Assembly (NCBI RefSeq): GCF_022458865.1 | Contig: NZ_JAJNMU010000015.1 | Location: forward strand, 178,137 to 242,136 | Source of the DNA: Paenibacillus periandrae | Lineage (GTDB): Bacteria; Bacillota; Bacilli; Paenibacillales; NBRC-103111 | DNA length: 64,000 bases | Direction: 5' to 3' | In this document: one piece after another, positions 1-8,314 of the stretch | Layout: the number at the start of each line of letters is the position of its first letter | How positions within the stretch are numbered: position 1 is the first letter of the stretch | Notes under the pieces: model-generated | What the model saw: only the letters and a program-made list of their open reading frames with translations | The model's database searches: none | What the model was told of the DNA's origin: nothing | Position numbers and translations under genes: made by a program

Positions 1-2
1 GG

Positions 3-788
3 GTGCTGTCACTCATTAGTATTGTGTCGATATGGAAATATGCGGAGATCGTAAACAAGATGGGTAAAAACGACCTGCACCTGCAAAGAAAGCTGAAAAC
101 GGCTAATATGGGTGCCCAGGTATTCACACATGCGATTAAAAATCAGTTGATTATGATGCAATTGCTTATTAGACAAGCAACAGATCAGCTCAACAGGCAA
201 GAAGCACCTGGCTCTGTCGAGGCGTTGATCCCTTTAGAAAAAGCGGCACATATCGCTGATCACACGCTCGGACGGCTGGACCAGTTATATAAATCTTCGA
301 AAAGCAATCATCTTCAATTAAAACCGTACGCTGTCCACAAGCTTATCGATCACACGCTCGACCGCACGACGGTGCCGGAGTCTATCGCGGTTGAGGTTGA
401 AGTGCCAAGCGAAGAGACTTTTGTATTAATCGATGTGTATCACATGTCCGAAGCGATCCACAATTTGCTGGTAAATGCCATCGAAGCGATTGGAGACGAT
501 CCGAAAGGTCGAATCGGTCTGGTCAGCTATGTGGAGGAAAACTGGGTCATTATTAAAGTAACCGACAACGGCCCCGGTATTGCAAAAGAACTGCAGGAAG
601 GCGTCTTTGACCCCTTTTATACGAGCAAGAACACGACTAGGAACTGGGGGGTGGGGTTATCATATGTTAAACATGTCGTGCTGGGCCATTACGGACATAT
701 TCATCTGGACAGCAAGGGGAATACCGGATGCACCTTCCAGGTCATCATACCGCTATACTTATTAAAACCATCAGCAAAGGAGGGATGA
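3..788 (+). CDS. Sensor histidine kinase, C-terminal part (5' end outside window)
   Basis: Only the cytoplasmic kinase part is present. The frame is open at the left edge of the window, so the true start lies upstream and the sensor domain is missing. Seen: a phosphoacceptor-like HAIKNQL box (about residues 43-49 of the visible part), an N-box with NLLVNAIEAI, a G1 box DNGPGI and a G2 region GVGLSYVKH, which together make a HATPase_c domain. The gene ends 7 nt before the next start codon, so it is almost certainly co-transcribed with the LuxR-type response regulator at 796. The HxxxN-type acceptor resembles kinases of the LytS/CitA/NatK kind more than the classical HELRTP type. Signal unknown. 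Confidence 0.85.
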   Translation: MLSLISIVSIWKYAEIVNKMGKNDLHLQRKLKTANMGAQVFTHAIKNQLIMMQLLIRQATDQLNRQEAPGSVEALIPLEKAAHIADHTLGRLDQLYKSSKSNHLQLKPYAVHKLIDHTLDRTTVPESIAVEVEVPSEETFVLIDVYHMSEAIHNLLVNAIEAIGDDPKGRIGLVSYVEENWVIIKVTDNGPGIAKELQEGVFDPFYTSKNTTRNWGVGLSYVKHVVLGHYGHIHLDSKGNTGCTFQVIIPLYLLKPSAKEG

Positions 789-795
789 GGGCTCT

Positions 796-1491
796 ATGAC
801 ACCACCAATTCGTATTCTTGTAGCCGAGGATCTGGACGTATTGAGAGAACATTTTTGCTTACAAATCGAGCAGGCAGAGGGGATGATCCTCGTTGGACAA
901 GCTTCCAGTGGCAAAGAGGTGCTAAATCTTGTTCCTGAGCTTAGACCGGATATTATTCTGATGGATATTGAGATGGATATGAAGCATGACGGTATTATTA
1001 CCGCTCAAAAGGTACTCGCGCAATTTCCCGAGACGAAGATTATTTTCCTGACCGTTCATGAGGATGACGAAACCGTATTTAGCGCTTTTGAAACGGGGGC
1101 CGTTGATTATGTATTAAAAACAAGCTCGGTTGGAGAAATCATCAATAGCATCCGGACGGCCTATCAGGGCAAAGTCCAAATCCGGCCTGAGGTTGCCTAT
1201 AAGATCAAAAATGAATTTACCCGTATTCGGCGCAACGAAGAAACCTTTCGCAAGTCCATTCAGATTTTGTACCAATTAACTCCCTCCGAGCTAGCCATTC
1301 TTGATTTGCTGTTAAAGGATATGAAAATCACAGAGATTGCCAAGGAAAGGCAGGTGGAGCTGTCCACCATCAAATCACAAATTAATCTTATTTTGAAAAA
1401 ATTCAATAAAAAGCGAACAAAAGAAGTAACCGCCATGCTGCGTGATTCGGACATTATACCTTACATACATAAAATAAGAGAGGGGCTATAG
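796..1491 (+). CDS. Response regulator, REC plus LuxR/NarL-type helix-turn-helix
   Basis: A receiver domain fills residues 1-125: the acidic pair is E11-D12, the phosphoacceptor is D57 in ILMDIEMD, and the conserved Lys is in DYVLKTS. A helix-turn-helix follows at about 163-215 (LTPSELAILDLL ... MKITEIAKE ... STIKSQINLILKKF), the NarL/FixJ arrangement. At 231 aa it has the usual family length. It is the cognate partner of the kinase just upstream. The stop codon lies inside the left arm of a terminator hairpin (1472-1507), so the operon ends here. Target genes are not evident; the sulfatase/ABC operon next door is convergent and therefore not an obvious target. Confidence 0.9.
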   Translation: MTPPIRILVAEDLDVLREHFCLQIEQAEGMILVGQASSGKEVLNLVPELRPDIILMDIEMDMKHDGIITAQKVLAQFPETKIIFLTVHEDDETVFSAFETGAVDYVLKTSSVGEIINSIRTAYQGKVQIRPEVAYKIKNEFTRIRRNEETFRKSIQILYQLTPSELAILDLLLKDMKITEIAKERQVELSTIKSQINLILKKFNKKRTKEVTAMLRDSDIIPYIHKIREGL

Positions 1492-1507
1492 AGCCCTTCT
1501 CTTATTT
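1472..1507. terminator. Bidirectional terminator hairpin overlapping a stop codon
   Basis: A 15-bp stem (AAATAAGAGAGGGGC paired with GCCCTTCTCTTATTT, one G-T pair) has a 6-nt loop. The TAG of the response regulator sits in its loop-proximal part. On the minus strand the 3' arm runs into a T-rich tail, so it probably also ends the minus-strand sulfur operon. Confidence 0.75.
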
Positions 1508-1553
1508 GGAGTCATCACAATTTATAGTTTCTGTGAACCTAAGCTTGAACTGC

Positions 1554-2618
1554 TTACGGGTTAACCGCTTTGATAGCCGGATCCGTCGTCATGAATTTTT
1601 CTGATGGCACGATGCTGTCCATTTTGCCGTTAGCGACAAACAGCTTTTGCAAATTGTCGAACCATTGCTTGGCTGTGCCGTCCTTGAATATGGTCGCCAG
1701 CTTCTTGCTATCGATCCAATCAATACTTTCCAGCTCTTGCTTTAGGCTATCCTCAGGCACCTGAGTATAGGCAGCTGTTAGTTTAACGGCTTCGTCACTG
1801 TGGCTTATTTTGTACTCGGTTGTTTTCGCCATAGCTTTCATGAATTTGTCAACCAATTCCGGTTTTTCCTTTAAGAATTTCGGATTCACGACCCAGCTGG
1901 ACGGGAACGAATATTCAGGAAAGAAGCTGCTGTTATCCCCGAGCTTAACCATGTTTTCTTTGCCAATTTGTTTCTCGATCTCTGATGTGTACGGGGACCA
2001 GATGGCGACTGCATCGACCTTGCCTGCTACGTAAGCGGTAACAGCACCGGCAACATCCATGTTGACGATATTCACATCACTCAGCTTAAGTCCGGCTTTT
2101 TCTATACCCAGATTCAACACCATTTCACCTGAGGTTCCTTTGGGCACCCCAACGGTTTTACCTTTTAAATCTTTAAATTCTTTAATACCGGATTTTTTCG
2201 TAGCGAACACCATATCACTCTTGCCGAGACTGACGATCCCTATGATGTTGCCTTGACCTTGAGCAGACAGGAAGGTGGCTCCAGGTCCAATATAAGCAAT
2301 ATCGATTTCACCCGCTGCCATGGCTTGAAATTCCGGAGGGCCGCTAAGAAATTTGACGGCATTCATCTTAATGCCTGCTTCTTTGAAGAAGCCCTTTTCC
2401 TCACCAATCGCAATCGGTGCTGCTCCGCCCATGTTAGGCATATAAGCAAAATTAATGGTTTGTACTTTTTCCTCGACTTTGGTAGTAGGGGTTGGAGCTT
2501 GTGGTGCATTGGCATTCGTGGACCCGCTGCCTGAACCACAAGCACTGATAAGAAGTGTAAGACTGAGTGCAAGTGCTGCCAGTGGAAGCTTAATGACGGA
2601 TTGTGATTTGTAAACCAT
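1554..2618 (-). CDS. ABC transporter substrate-binding lipoprotein, SsuA/TauA-like
   Basis: This is a 354-aa secreted lipoprotein. The N-terminus has a basic start, a hydrophobic stretch and the lipobox LLISACGS, followed by a Ser/Thr/Pro-rich linker. The body matches the NMT1/SsuA fold of nitrate/sulfonate/taurine-binding proteins: FAYMPNMGGAAPIAIG near the N-terminus, AAGEIDIAYIGPG, the GKTVGVPKGTSGE segment, and AVAIWSPYTSEI. It is the last gene of a minus-strand operon (sulfatase, permease, ATPase, binding protein), 50 nt after the ATPase gene. The substrate is probably a sulfonate or sulfate ester, inferred from the neighbouring sulfatase; nitrate or a thiamine precursor cannot be excluded from sequence alone. 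Confidence 0.88.
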   Translation of the reverse strand: MVYKSQSVIKLPLAALALSLTLLISACGSGSGSTNANAPQAPTPTTKVEEKVQTINFAYMPNMGGAAPIAIGEEKGFFKEAGIKMNAVKFLSGPPEFQAMAAGEIDIAYIGPGATFLSAQGQGNIIGIVSLGKSDMVFATKKSGIKEFKDLKGKTVGVPKGTSGEMVLNLGIEKAGLKLSDVNIVNMDVAGAVTAYVAGKVDAVAIWSPYTSEIEKQIGKENMVKLGDNSSFFPEYSFPSSWVVNPKFLKEKPELVDKFMKAMAKTTEYKISHSDEAVKLTAAYTQVPEDSLKQELESIDWIDSKKLATIFKDGTAKQWFDNLQKLFVANGKMDSIVPSEKFMTTDPAIKAVNP

Positions 2619-2668
2619 GTTAAAAACCCTCCCTTTATTATGAGTAGTATAACGGTAATATATACCGA

Positions 2669-3499
2669 TTACTTCGACACCTCGAGATATTCACGGTACA
2701 CTTTGGACCATATCTCATTTTTGATACTGATATATCGTTCATCCAGCTTGGTTGACTGATCTCGAGGGTAAGGGATGTCTACATCTATAATTTCTTTGAT
2801 ACGGCCGGGACGTGCACTCATAATAATGACACGCTGGGCCAGGATGACAGCTTCCTCAACATCATGAGTAATAAAGAAGCACGTTTTCTTTTGCTTTTGC
2901 CAGGTCTTGAGCAGCTCCTCCTGCAGTTGGGCTCGCGTCTGGGCGTCTAACGCTCCGAACGGCTCATCCATAAGAAGTACTTCAGGCTCCACCGCATACG
3001 CTCTTGCAATCGCGACCCGCTGCTTCATCCCGCCTGACAATTCCTTCGGATACGCATGGGCAAAGTCCTTGAGCCCCACCAGCTCCAAATAAGACTCAGC
3101 CTTTTCCTTGCGTTCCTTCTGGTTTAATCCGCGCAGCTTCAGTCCAAATTCAACATTTTTTAATACGGTTTTCCACGGGAATAAGGCATATTGTTGAAAC
3201 ACAACACCACGTTCCCTGCCGGGGCCGTGAACCTCCTTGCCATCGACTCGCACCGAACCGGAGGTTGCGGCTTCAAGCCCACCAATAATATTGAGCAGGG
3301 TTGTTTTGCCGCAGCCGCTTGGGCCGACTACACACACAAATTCATTATTTTTGATCGTTAAATCCGTGTTTTGCAGAGCAATGGTATCACCATTTCGACC
3401 CTTGTATATTTTCGAAAGGCCGCTGATCTCAATTTTGTTAGCTTCTGTCGCTTGCTTATTGATGCTGTTCGCTTCTAGCTTTGACGAAGTTCCTGCCAT
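2669..3499 (-). CDS. ABC transporter ATP-binding protein, SsuB/TauB-like
   Basis: This 276-aa ABC ATPase has a Walker A box GPSGCGKTTLLN, a Q-loop near VVFQQYALFPW, the signature LSGGMKQRVAIARA, a Walker B LLMDEPFGALD and a switch His in FFITHDVEEAV. The Q-loop and the DEPFGALDAQTR sequence are typical of the nitrate/sulfonate/taurine family. The roughly 25-residue N-terminal extension before the first beta strand is polar and unremarkable. Its start overlaps the end of the permease gene by 25 nt, so translation is probably coupled. It energises uptake through the adjacent permease. Confidence 0.92.
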   Translation of the reverse strand: MAGTSSKLEANSINKQATEANKIEISGLSKIYKGRNGDTIALQNTDLTIKNNEFVCVVGPSGCGKTTLLNIIGGLEAATSGSVRVDGKEVHGPGRERGVVFQQYALFPWKTVLKNVEFGLKLRGLNQKERKEKAESYLELVGLKDFAHAYPKELSGGMKQRVAIARAYAVEPEVLLMDEPFGALDAQTRAQLQEELLKTWQKQKKTCFFITHDVEEAVILAQRVIIMSARPGRIKEIIDVDIPYPRDQSTKLDERYISIKNEIWSKVYREYLEVSK

Positions 3500-4236
3500 C
3501 CCGTCAGCCTCCTCTCCAGAAACAATACAAATTTATCCATAGCCAAACCTATAATCCCGATAACGATGATACCGAGTATGACGATATCCATGCGGAAGTA
3601 TAAGCTTGCTTCCATGATCATATTGCCAAGCCCTTTATTGGCACCCGTTAGTTCAGCAGCAACAAGTGTTGTCCACGCAGCAGCCAGACCAAGTCGCACC
3701 CCTACCAGAATATAAGGGAAGGAGGCAGGTACAATGACCTCGAAGAAAATGTCCCGGTCTCTGGCGCCAAGCACCCGGGCCGCACGGATTAAGGTTGGAT
3801 CGACGTTGCGGATTCCTTGAAAGATCGTGATCACCATGACCAGAAAGGTAGCAACAAAAATAACGCTGATTTTCGCCGATTCGCCCACACCCTGTGAAAC
3901 AATAACAAGAGGGATCAAAGCGATAGGAGGGATCGTCCGAAAAAATTGAATCCATGGATCCACGATGGAACGGATCAGAGAATACCATGCCATCAAAAAT
4001 GCAACAGGTATAGCTACGATCAGCCCGAGTGAGAAGCCGCCAAGTACCCGGAGCAGGCTCGCCCATACGTTGGTCCACATCCGGCCGCTCCCAATCTCCG
4101 TGGAGAACGATTTCAGCACCTTGACCGGATTCGCTATAATAGCTCCTATAGCCGGAATCGACGATAGCAGGTACCAGAGAAGTATACCTACGATCAAGGA
4201 GATGATCGTCAGCATCCAGTTGGGGATTTTTTTCAT
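3475..4236 (-). CDS. ABC transporter permease, SsuC/TauC-like
   Basis: A 253-aa membrane protein with about six hydrophobic segments. The first is at about residues 7-25, and the EAA-type cytoplasmic loop reads IRAARVLGARDRDIFFEVIVPASFP. That loop and AAWTTLVAAELTGANKGLG, close to the C-terminal helices, are hallmarks of the BPD_transp_1 permeases of the sulfonate/nitrate/taurine group. It lies 57 nt downstream of the sulfatase gene and overlaps the ATPase gene, in one operon. It forms the membrane channel of the importer. Confidence 0.9.
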   Translation of the reverse strand: MKKIPNWMLTIISLIVGILLWYLLSSIPAIGAIIANPVKVLKSFSTEIGSGRMWTNVWASLLRVLGGFSLGLIVAIPVAFLMAWYSLIRSIVDPWIQFFRTIPPIALIPLVIVSQGVGESAKISVIFVATFLVMVITIFQGIRNVDPTLIRAARVLGARDRDIFFEVIVPASFPYILVGVRLGLAAAWTTLVAAELTGANKGLGNMIMEASLYFRMDIVILGIIVIGIIGLAMDKFVLFLERRLTGWQELRQS

Positions 4237-4293
4237 AGTGTTAACCTCTTTTCATAGAGCTCAATTTAATTAATAGGACGGCAGCAGGGAGGC

Positions 4294-5754
4294 CTACCCA
4301 TCATAGGCAGGCTGCAGCGCCTCACTGGAGTAGATGCTTCGCAATTCCGATGCCGCTTCATTCCAGCCGCTCTTTTCTAATTTACGAACCCAATCCTCAA
4401 CCTTCAAATATTTCCATGGTCCGGTTTCGATGACTTTTTGCAGCGGGTCTACCTTATAGCCTGGCTTGCGTGCTTGCTCGTGCTGCCATTGGGACAAGCG
4501 ATGGTCCATTTCTTTCACAATGTCCGGGAATTCCTCGGCCACATTGCGGGTTTGATTAGGATCGTTAACCATATCGTACAAAGTCACATCGTCAAAATGC
4601 AGCAGCAATCCCGGATGATACGTACGGATGAAATACCATTTCTCGTCCCGCACAGCGCGTTGGCAGACATACAAAGCATGATCCATCACCAGATAATCGC
4701 GTCCTTGCCAATGCTCGCCTGTTAGTGCTGGAAGAAAGGAGCGGCCGTCCCACCCTGATGGCACTTCTAGTCCAACCAAATCTGTAAGGGTAGCGATCAC
4801 ATCGACGTTGTAGATGAAGCCGTCAATGGCTTGCCCCGGCTGGGTTACCCCCGGAATGGTAACAATTAGCGGAATATGATGGACAGCCTCCGTCGCACTT
4901 GCGTGCTCGATGTAGATGCCTTGCTCCCCAAGGGATTCGGCATGATCGGCACTAATAATGAAGCATACTTCATCTTCGATGCCAAGCTCACGCAGCGTGT
5001 CCAGCAGCTCACCTACGTATTTGTCCATGTAGCTGATACCACCATCGTAGCCGTCAATCACATGCTTGAAATCGTCGCGATTGGCGATTTGTCCTGGCAT
5101 GGTTGCCGGATACTTGTCACCCCAATGAAGGAAAGGAGCGGAACGTGGAAAGCTGTCCTTTTGTTGGGAAGCAATGGTTGCTTCATCAGGGAAATCCTTC
5201 AGAGGTGCGTCCTTCCATTGCTCCATATATTCGATGGGATACGTGTAGAACGTATGCGGGTCCCAATATTGAATGTGTAAAAAGAAGTTATCTTCTTTAC
5301 CATGCTGCTTCAACCATGGGATTACGGAAGCGTTTACTTCGTCGGCATTTTCGTTGCCTTCTTTTAAAGAATGCGTATGAACTTCGTTCCAGCCGGCAAA
5401 ATACCACCAAGCGTGATGGCGATCTCCGAAGGTCGAGAATGTAACCGTTTTATATCCAGCTTTGCGGATATGTCTCGTAAAGAAAGGAATGTCTTCGCTG
5501 TGCCCGTCGCCTTCTGGGTAATGAAATTCTCCGCCAGGTCCCCAATGCGTCAGCGCTCCGTGGTTAATACCGAATCGGCCTGACATAAAGCTGGCTCTCG
5601 ATGGTACACATGGAGAGGAAGCGGTGTAGCAATTGTTGAATCTCATTCCCGCTGCGGCAATTTTATCAATGTTGGGTGTGGTATTGCGGTTGTAGCCGTA
5701 ACAGCCCATATGATCGGGACGAAGAGAGTCGATGTCCAAATAAATAATTCGCAT
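4294..5754 (-). CDS. Formylglycine-dependent sulfatase
   Basis: A 486-aa alkaline-phosphatase-superfamily sulfatase with no visible signal peptide, so probably cytoplasmic. The metal-binding start is YLDIDSLRPDH. The activation motif C49-V-P-S-R53 is the C-x-P-S-R signature in which Cys is oxidised to formylglycine. SADHAESLGEQG supplies later metal ligands. The start was set at 5754 because AGGAGG stands 7 nt upstream; a longer open frame to 5865 has no ribosome site. It is the first gene of an operon with an SsuABC-like importer, suggesting that a sulfate ester is imported and then cleaved inside the cell. Closest in kind to choline-sulfatase/arylsulfatase-type enzymes. No maturase gene is visible in the window. 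Confidence 0.9.
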   Translation of the reverse strand: MRIIYLDIDSLRPDHMGCYGYNRNTTPNIDKIAAAGMRFNNCYTASSPCVPSRASFMSGRFGINHGALTHWGPGGEFHYPEGDGHSEDIPFFTRHIRKAGYKTVTFSTFGDRHHAWWYFAGWNEVHTHSLKEGNENADEVNASVIPWLKQHGKEDNFFLHIQYWDPHTFYTYPIEYMEQWKDAPLKDFPDEATIASQQKDSFPRSAPFLHWGDKYPATMPGQIANRDDFKHVIDGYDGGISYMDKYVGELLDTLRELGIEDEVCFIISADHAESLGEQGIYIEHASATEAVHHIPLIVTIPGVTQPGQAIDGFIYNVDVIATLTDLVGLEVPSGWDGRSFLPALTGEHWQGRDYLVMDHALYVCQRAVRDEKWYFIRTYHPGLLLHFDDVTLYDMVNDPNQTRNVAEEFPDIVKEMDHRLSQWQHEQARKPGYKVDPLQKVIETGPWKYLKVEDWVRKLEKSGWNEAASELRSIYSSEALQPAYDG

Positions 5755-5812
5755 GTGTTGGCCTCCTGTGCTAAGTGATGTTTTCATTATATTTTTAATT
5801 TTCTGTAAACAT

Positions 5813-5836
5813 AAGGTTGAACAATCTTCAACCCTT
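5813..5836. promoter_or_regulatory. Imperfect palindrome upstream of the sulfatase operon
   Basis: AAGGTTGAA and TTCAACCCTT are inverted around a 5-nt centre, 59-82 nt upstream of the sulfatase start. The position fits an operator or 5' leader element. No regulator can be assigned. Confidence 0.35.
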
Positions 5837-5873
5837 ATTTGCCATATCCACAACAATATCCTCATAAAAAAAG

Positions 5874-5901
5874 CAAAAAAACTGCCTGTATGGGCAGCTC
5901 C
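5874..5901 (-). terminator. Intrinsic terminator on the minus strand
   Basis: Read on the minus strand, a CTGCC/GGCAG stem (extended by A-T pairs) with a short loop is followed by seven T and then another T-run. It ends the small gene at 5973-6203 and insulates the sulfatase operon. Confidence 0.8.
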
Positions 5902-5972
5902 TTTGCTTAATAATCAATGGAGATCATATGTGAAACTTTGAGATATAGCGATTCATTCATAGCTTCGATGAT

Positions 5973-6203
5973 TTATGATTCGTTCTGGATCGGATCTGAG
6001 ACCAAGCCTTCTTCATTAAGCTCTGCCTCGGTTTTCATATTTTTCATATCCTTGCCCAGCCGCCTGATTTCTTCCATATTGGGAGCCATGGATCCGTTCA
6101 TAACTTCACTGATCGGGGTATCGGACCCTTTTTGTTCATCGAACTCTTCATGTGCCTTTACGCTCGTTTTCAAGTCTTCATTATTATAGGTATTGTTCGA
6201 CAT
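5973..6203 (-). CDS. Small acidic hypothetical protein (76 aa)
   Basis: No known function was recognised. The protein is highly polar, rich in Asn, Glu, Asp and Lys, with no hydrophobic segment and no cysteine. The middle (EEIRRLGKDMKNMKTEAE) is a likely amphipathic helix. The start is well supported: GGAGG lies 9 nt upstream of the ATG. It is monocistronic, ending at the minus-strand terminator at 5874-5901. Composition resembles small soluble proteins of spore-formers, but that is only an impression. Confidence 0.65.
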   Translation of the reverse strand: MSNNTYNNEDLKTSVKAHEEFDEQKGSDTPISEVMNGSMAPNMEEIRRLGKDMKNMKTEAELNEEGLVSDPIQNES

Positions 6204-6400
6204 ATCAGGTCGCCTCCAATGTTAGAATGCACTTGTGTATTATTATTAACCTGCTGGACATTAAATCAAACAGACTGAACCATTATTCAACCTGTTATTT
6301 GATGCTTAATATTATGCGCTTCCTTCGTCATCTTATCCGAAGTAACACGAGCGCTTAGTGACTGGCATGATGCGCTCATTTCAGGTATGATAAAAAGAGA

Positions 6401-6419
6401 TGGTCGACAAGTACACAAG
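6401..6419. promoter_or_regulatory. GntR operator-like site upstream of the regulator's own gene
   Basis: The 17-nt core GTCGACAAGTACACAAG (6403-6419) nearly repeats the sequence at 7163-7179 (one difference). It lies just before the GntR/FCD gene and downstream of a possible -10 (TATGAT, 6386-6391). Inferred autoregulatory site. Confidence 0.6.
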
Positions 6420-6433
6420 ATGAGGTGAAACGG

Positions 6434-7105
6434 ATGCAATTTCCGGCAATGTGGCTGAAGGGAGCTTCGCTGGGTGAAAAAATTTCCAGTGAGCTTCGTT
6501 TGCGGATTATTAATGGAACGATGGCTCCTGATACGGTGATAACGGAAAATGTGTTAGCCGCGGAATTTGGAACCAGCCGTTCACCGATTCGTGATGCACT
6601 CAAAATTTTATCGAATGAGGGCTTGATAAGGATGGAACGCATGGGTGCCGTGGTCATTGGTCTTAAATCCAAGGATATGGAAGAATTGAATGATGTCCGT
6701 TTTCTGTTCGAGGGGTTCGCGGTTCAGAAGCTTTCCAGCGTTTATGATGAGCTGAAGATCAAGGAGCTGCAGCAGATTGTGGATAAAATGCAGCTGGCTG
6801 AGAGCCATGATGATCCTGTGCAATTTGCCTATTATGATTTGCTGTTTCACGAAACGATTATTTTAAGCGCTCATCACAGCCGGATTTTATATTTGTGGAA
6901 TAACATTCGTTATGTCATCCTCACGGTTCTATTAGTGGCAACGGAGCGGCGATTCTCGAAGCATAAGGAGGAAATCCAGCCGCTGATTCACCGGCATAAG
7001 CTGATCGTGGAGGCGCTTGTTTCACGCGATGCTTCCAATATGAGCAAGATCATTCAGGAGCATTTTATGGATACGAAGAAATCCGTGGATGAGAGCTTAT
7101 TTTAA
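6434..7105 (+). CDS. GntR-family transcriptional regulator, FCD (FadR-like) domain
   Basis: This 223-aa regulator has a winged helix-turn-helix at residues ~15-75 (ITENVLAAEFGTSRSPIRDALKIL, then EGLIRMERMGAVV). An all-helical FCD ligand domain follows at ~80-220, with the D..LFHETI and RHKLIVEAL segments that carry metal/ligand residues in this subfamily. GAGGTGA stands 5 nt before the ATG at 6434; a GTG 9 nt earlier lies inside that ribosome site and is unlikely. Its gene and the dehydrogenase operon downstream share a near-identical operator, so it probably represses both and responds to a sugar acid or intermediate of the pathway. A hairpin covers its stop codon. Confidence 0.9.
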   Translation: MQFPAMWLKGASLGEKISSELRLRIINGTMAPDTVITENVLAAEFGTSRSPIRDALKILSNEGLIRMERMGAVVIGLKSKDMEELNDVRFLFEGFAVQKLSSVYDELKIKELQQIVDKMQLAESHDDPVQFAYYDLLFHETIILSAHHSRILYLWNNIRYVILTVLLVATERRFSKHKEEIQPLIHRHKLIVEALVSRDASNMSKIIQEHFMDTKKSVDESLF

Positions 7106-7143
7106 GGCTTACGTTACGATAATTGTATTTACAAGCCTTAAAT
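7101..7143 (+). terminator. Hairpin at the end of the GntR gene
   Basis: TTTAAGGCTT and AAGCCTTAAA form the stem, with the TAA stop codon in the left arm and an A/T-rich sequence after it. It separates the regulator from the dehydrogenase operon promoter. Confidence 0.55.
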
Positions 7144-7156
7144 AATTCTTTATACT
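7128..7156 (+). promoter_or_regulatory. Sigma-A promoter of the dehydrogenase operon
   Basis: TTTACA (7128-7133), a 17-nt spacer and TATACT (7151-7156). The GntR-like operator starts 4 nt after the -10 box, covering the expected transcription start, an arrangement that fits repression. Confidence 0.6.
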
Positions 7157-7160
7157 TAAG

Positions 7161-7179
7161 TTGTCGACAAGTATACAAG
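7161..7179. promoter_or_regulatory. GntR operator-like site at the dehydrogenase promoter
   Basis: TTGTCGACAA (7161-7170) is a perfect 10-bp palindrome followed by GTATACAAG. The 17-nt core matches the site upstream of the GntR gene with one difference. FCD-type GntR operators often contain such TTGTnnACAA half-sites (family knowledge). Confidence 0.65.
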
Positions 7180-7278
7180 TTATACAATCAAGATTGTAAG
7201 TCCAAGCTGCTCTATCATGCTTGCCGCTGATCTTCATGCATAAGGAATTTTAATTGATCAGGAAAGGGTTGATTCCTT

Positions 7279-8253
7279 CTGGGTAAATTTAAAGTCTTGC
7301 TAACAGGAAAAACCTGGCCTGCTGCACTGGAAGCCATTCAAAAGGAATGTGAAGTTAAAGTTTGGGAAGACAGCAGTCCGATCCCCCGCTCGTTGTTAAT
7401 GGAATGGCTTCAGGAAGCGGAGGGCTTGTTTAGTACCGGGGATGTCCAAGTCAACGAGGAGCTGTTGGCTGCTGCTCCCAATTTGAGGGTAGTTGCGCAA
7501 TCCTCCGTAGGTTATGACAATATTGACATCGAGGCTTGCACACGCAGAGGCATTCCTTTTGGCAATACACCTGGTGTTCTCGTTGAAGCGACAGCGGATC
7601 TGACCTTTGCCTTGCTGCTATCCTCAGCTCGACGCATTCATGAAGGCTGGGAATTTGTGAAATCGGGAAGCTGGAAGAATGGCGTCAATATTTCGCTTGG
7701 TGTCGATCTGTTCGGCAAAACGCTCGGTATTGTGGGTATGGGGGATATTGGCTGCGCAGTGGCAAGGAGAGCCAGGGCGTGCGGGCTGAAGCTTATTTAC
7801 CATAACCGCTCACAGCGAGCGGATGATCAATTGCTGGAAGCGCAATATGTTTCCTTCGATGTCCTGTTGGAGCAGGCAGATTTTATTATTGTGCTAGTGC
7901 CTTTATCCAATAATAGCCGTGGGATGTTCGGCAGGAAAGAATTTGCCAAAATGAAATCATCCGCTTATTTTATCAATGCTTCTCGTGGTCCTATTGTTGA
8001 TACAGAGGCTTTATACGAGTCATTGCGTACGAATCAAATTGCTTATGCAGCCCTTGATGTGACGGACCCGGAGCCCATCTCTGGCGATCATCCGCTGCTC
8101 AGTCTTTCGAACATCCTTATCACTCCGCATGTAGGCAGCGCGACCTACGAAACCAGAAACCGGATGGCCAATTTGGCTGCAAATAATTTATTGGCAGGGC
8201 TGAGGGGAGAGAAGCTTCCGGCTTGCGTAAATCCATCGGTTCAAGTCAAGTGA
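7279..8253 (+). CDS. D-2-hydroxyacid dehydrogenase (NAD(P)-dependent)
   Basis: A 2-Hacid_dh protein that interconverts a 2-hydroxy acid and a 2-keto acid. Seen: the nucleotide-binding GMGDIG, the catalytic Arg in NASRGPIVDTEAL, the Glu in DPEP and the His in ITPHVGSAT, all in family order. Length (~324 aa) is normal for glyoxylate/2-ketogluconate reductase-type members. The start is unusual: no ATG or GTG exists at the N-terminus. A CTG at 7279 lies 10 nt after GGAAAGGG and gives the typical MGKFKVLLTGK opening; the alternative is TTG at 7297. First gene of the operon 7279-10110. Confidence 0.88.
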   Translation: MGKFKVLLTGKTWPAALEAIQKECEVKVWEDSSPIPRSLLMEWLQEAEGLFSTGDVQVNEELLAAAPNLRVVAQSSVGYDNIDIEACTRRGIPFGNTPGVLVEATADLTFALLLSSARRIHEGWEFVKSGSWKNGVNISLGVDLFGKTLGIVGMGDIGCAVARRARACGLKLIYHNRSQRADDQLLEAQYVSFDVLLEQADFIIVLVPLSNNSRGMFGRKEFAKMKSSAYFINASRGPIVDTEALYESLRTNQIAYAALDVTDPEPISGDHPLLSLSNILITPHVGSATYETRNRMANLAANNLLAGLRGEKLPACVNPSVQVK

Positions 8254-8314
8254 GCCCATATCAGTTAAATTAGTTAAGAAAGCTTCCCAAATGAACATAG
8301 AGGAGCGGAACCCA

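Noticed and set aside
5755..5865. 37-codon N-terminal extension of the sulfatase
   Set aside because: No ribosome site for it; AGGAGG sits before the internal ATG, and family members start at the metal-binding strand.
5755..5972. S-box, T-box or other riboswitch before the sulfur operon
   Set aside because: No recognisable conserved core; only a palindrome and the upstream gene's terminator are seen.
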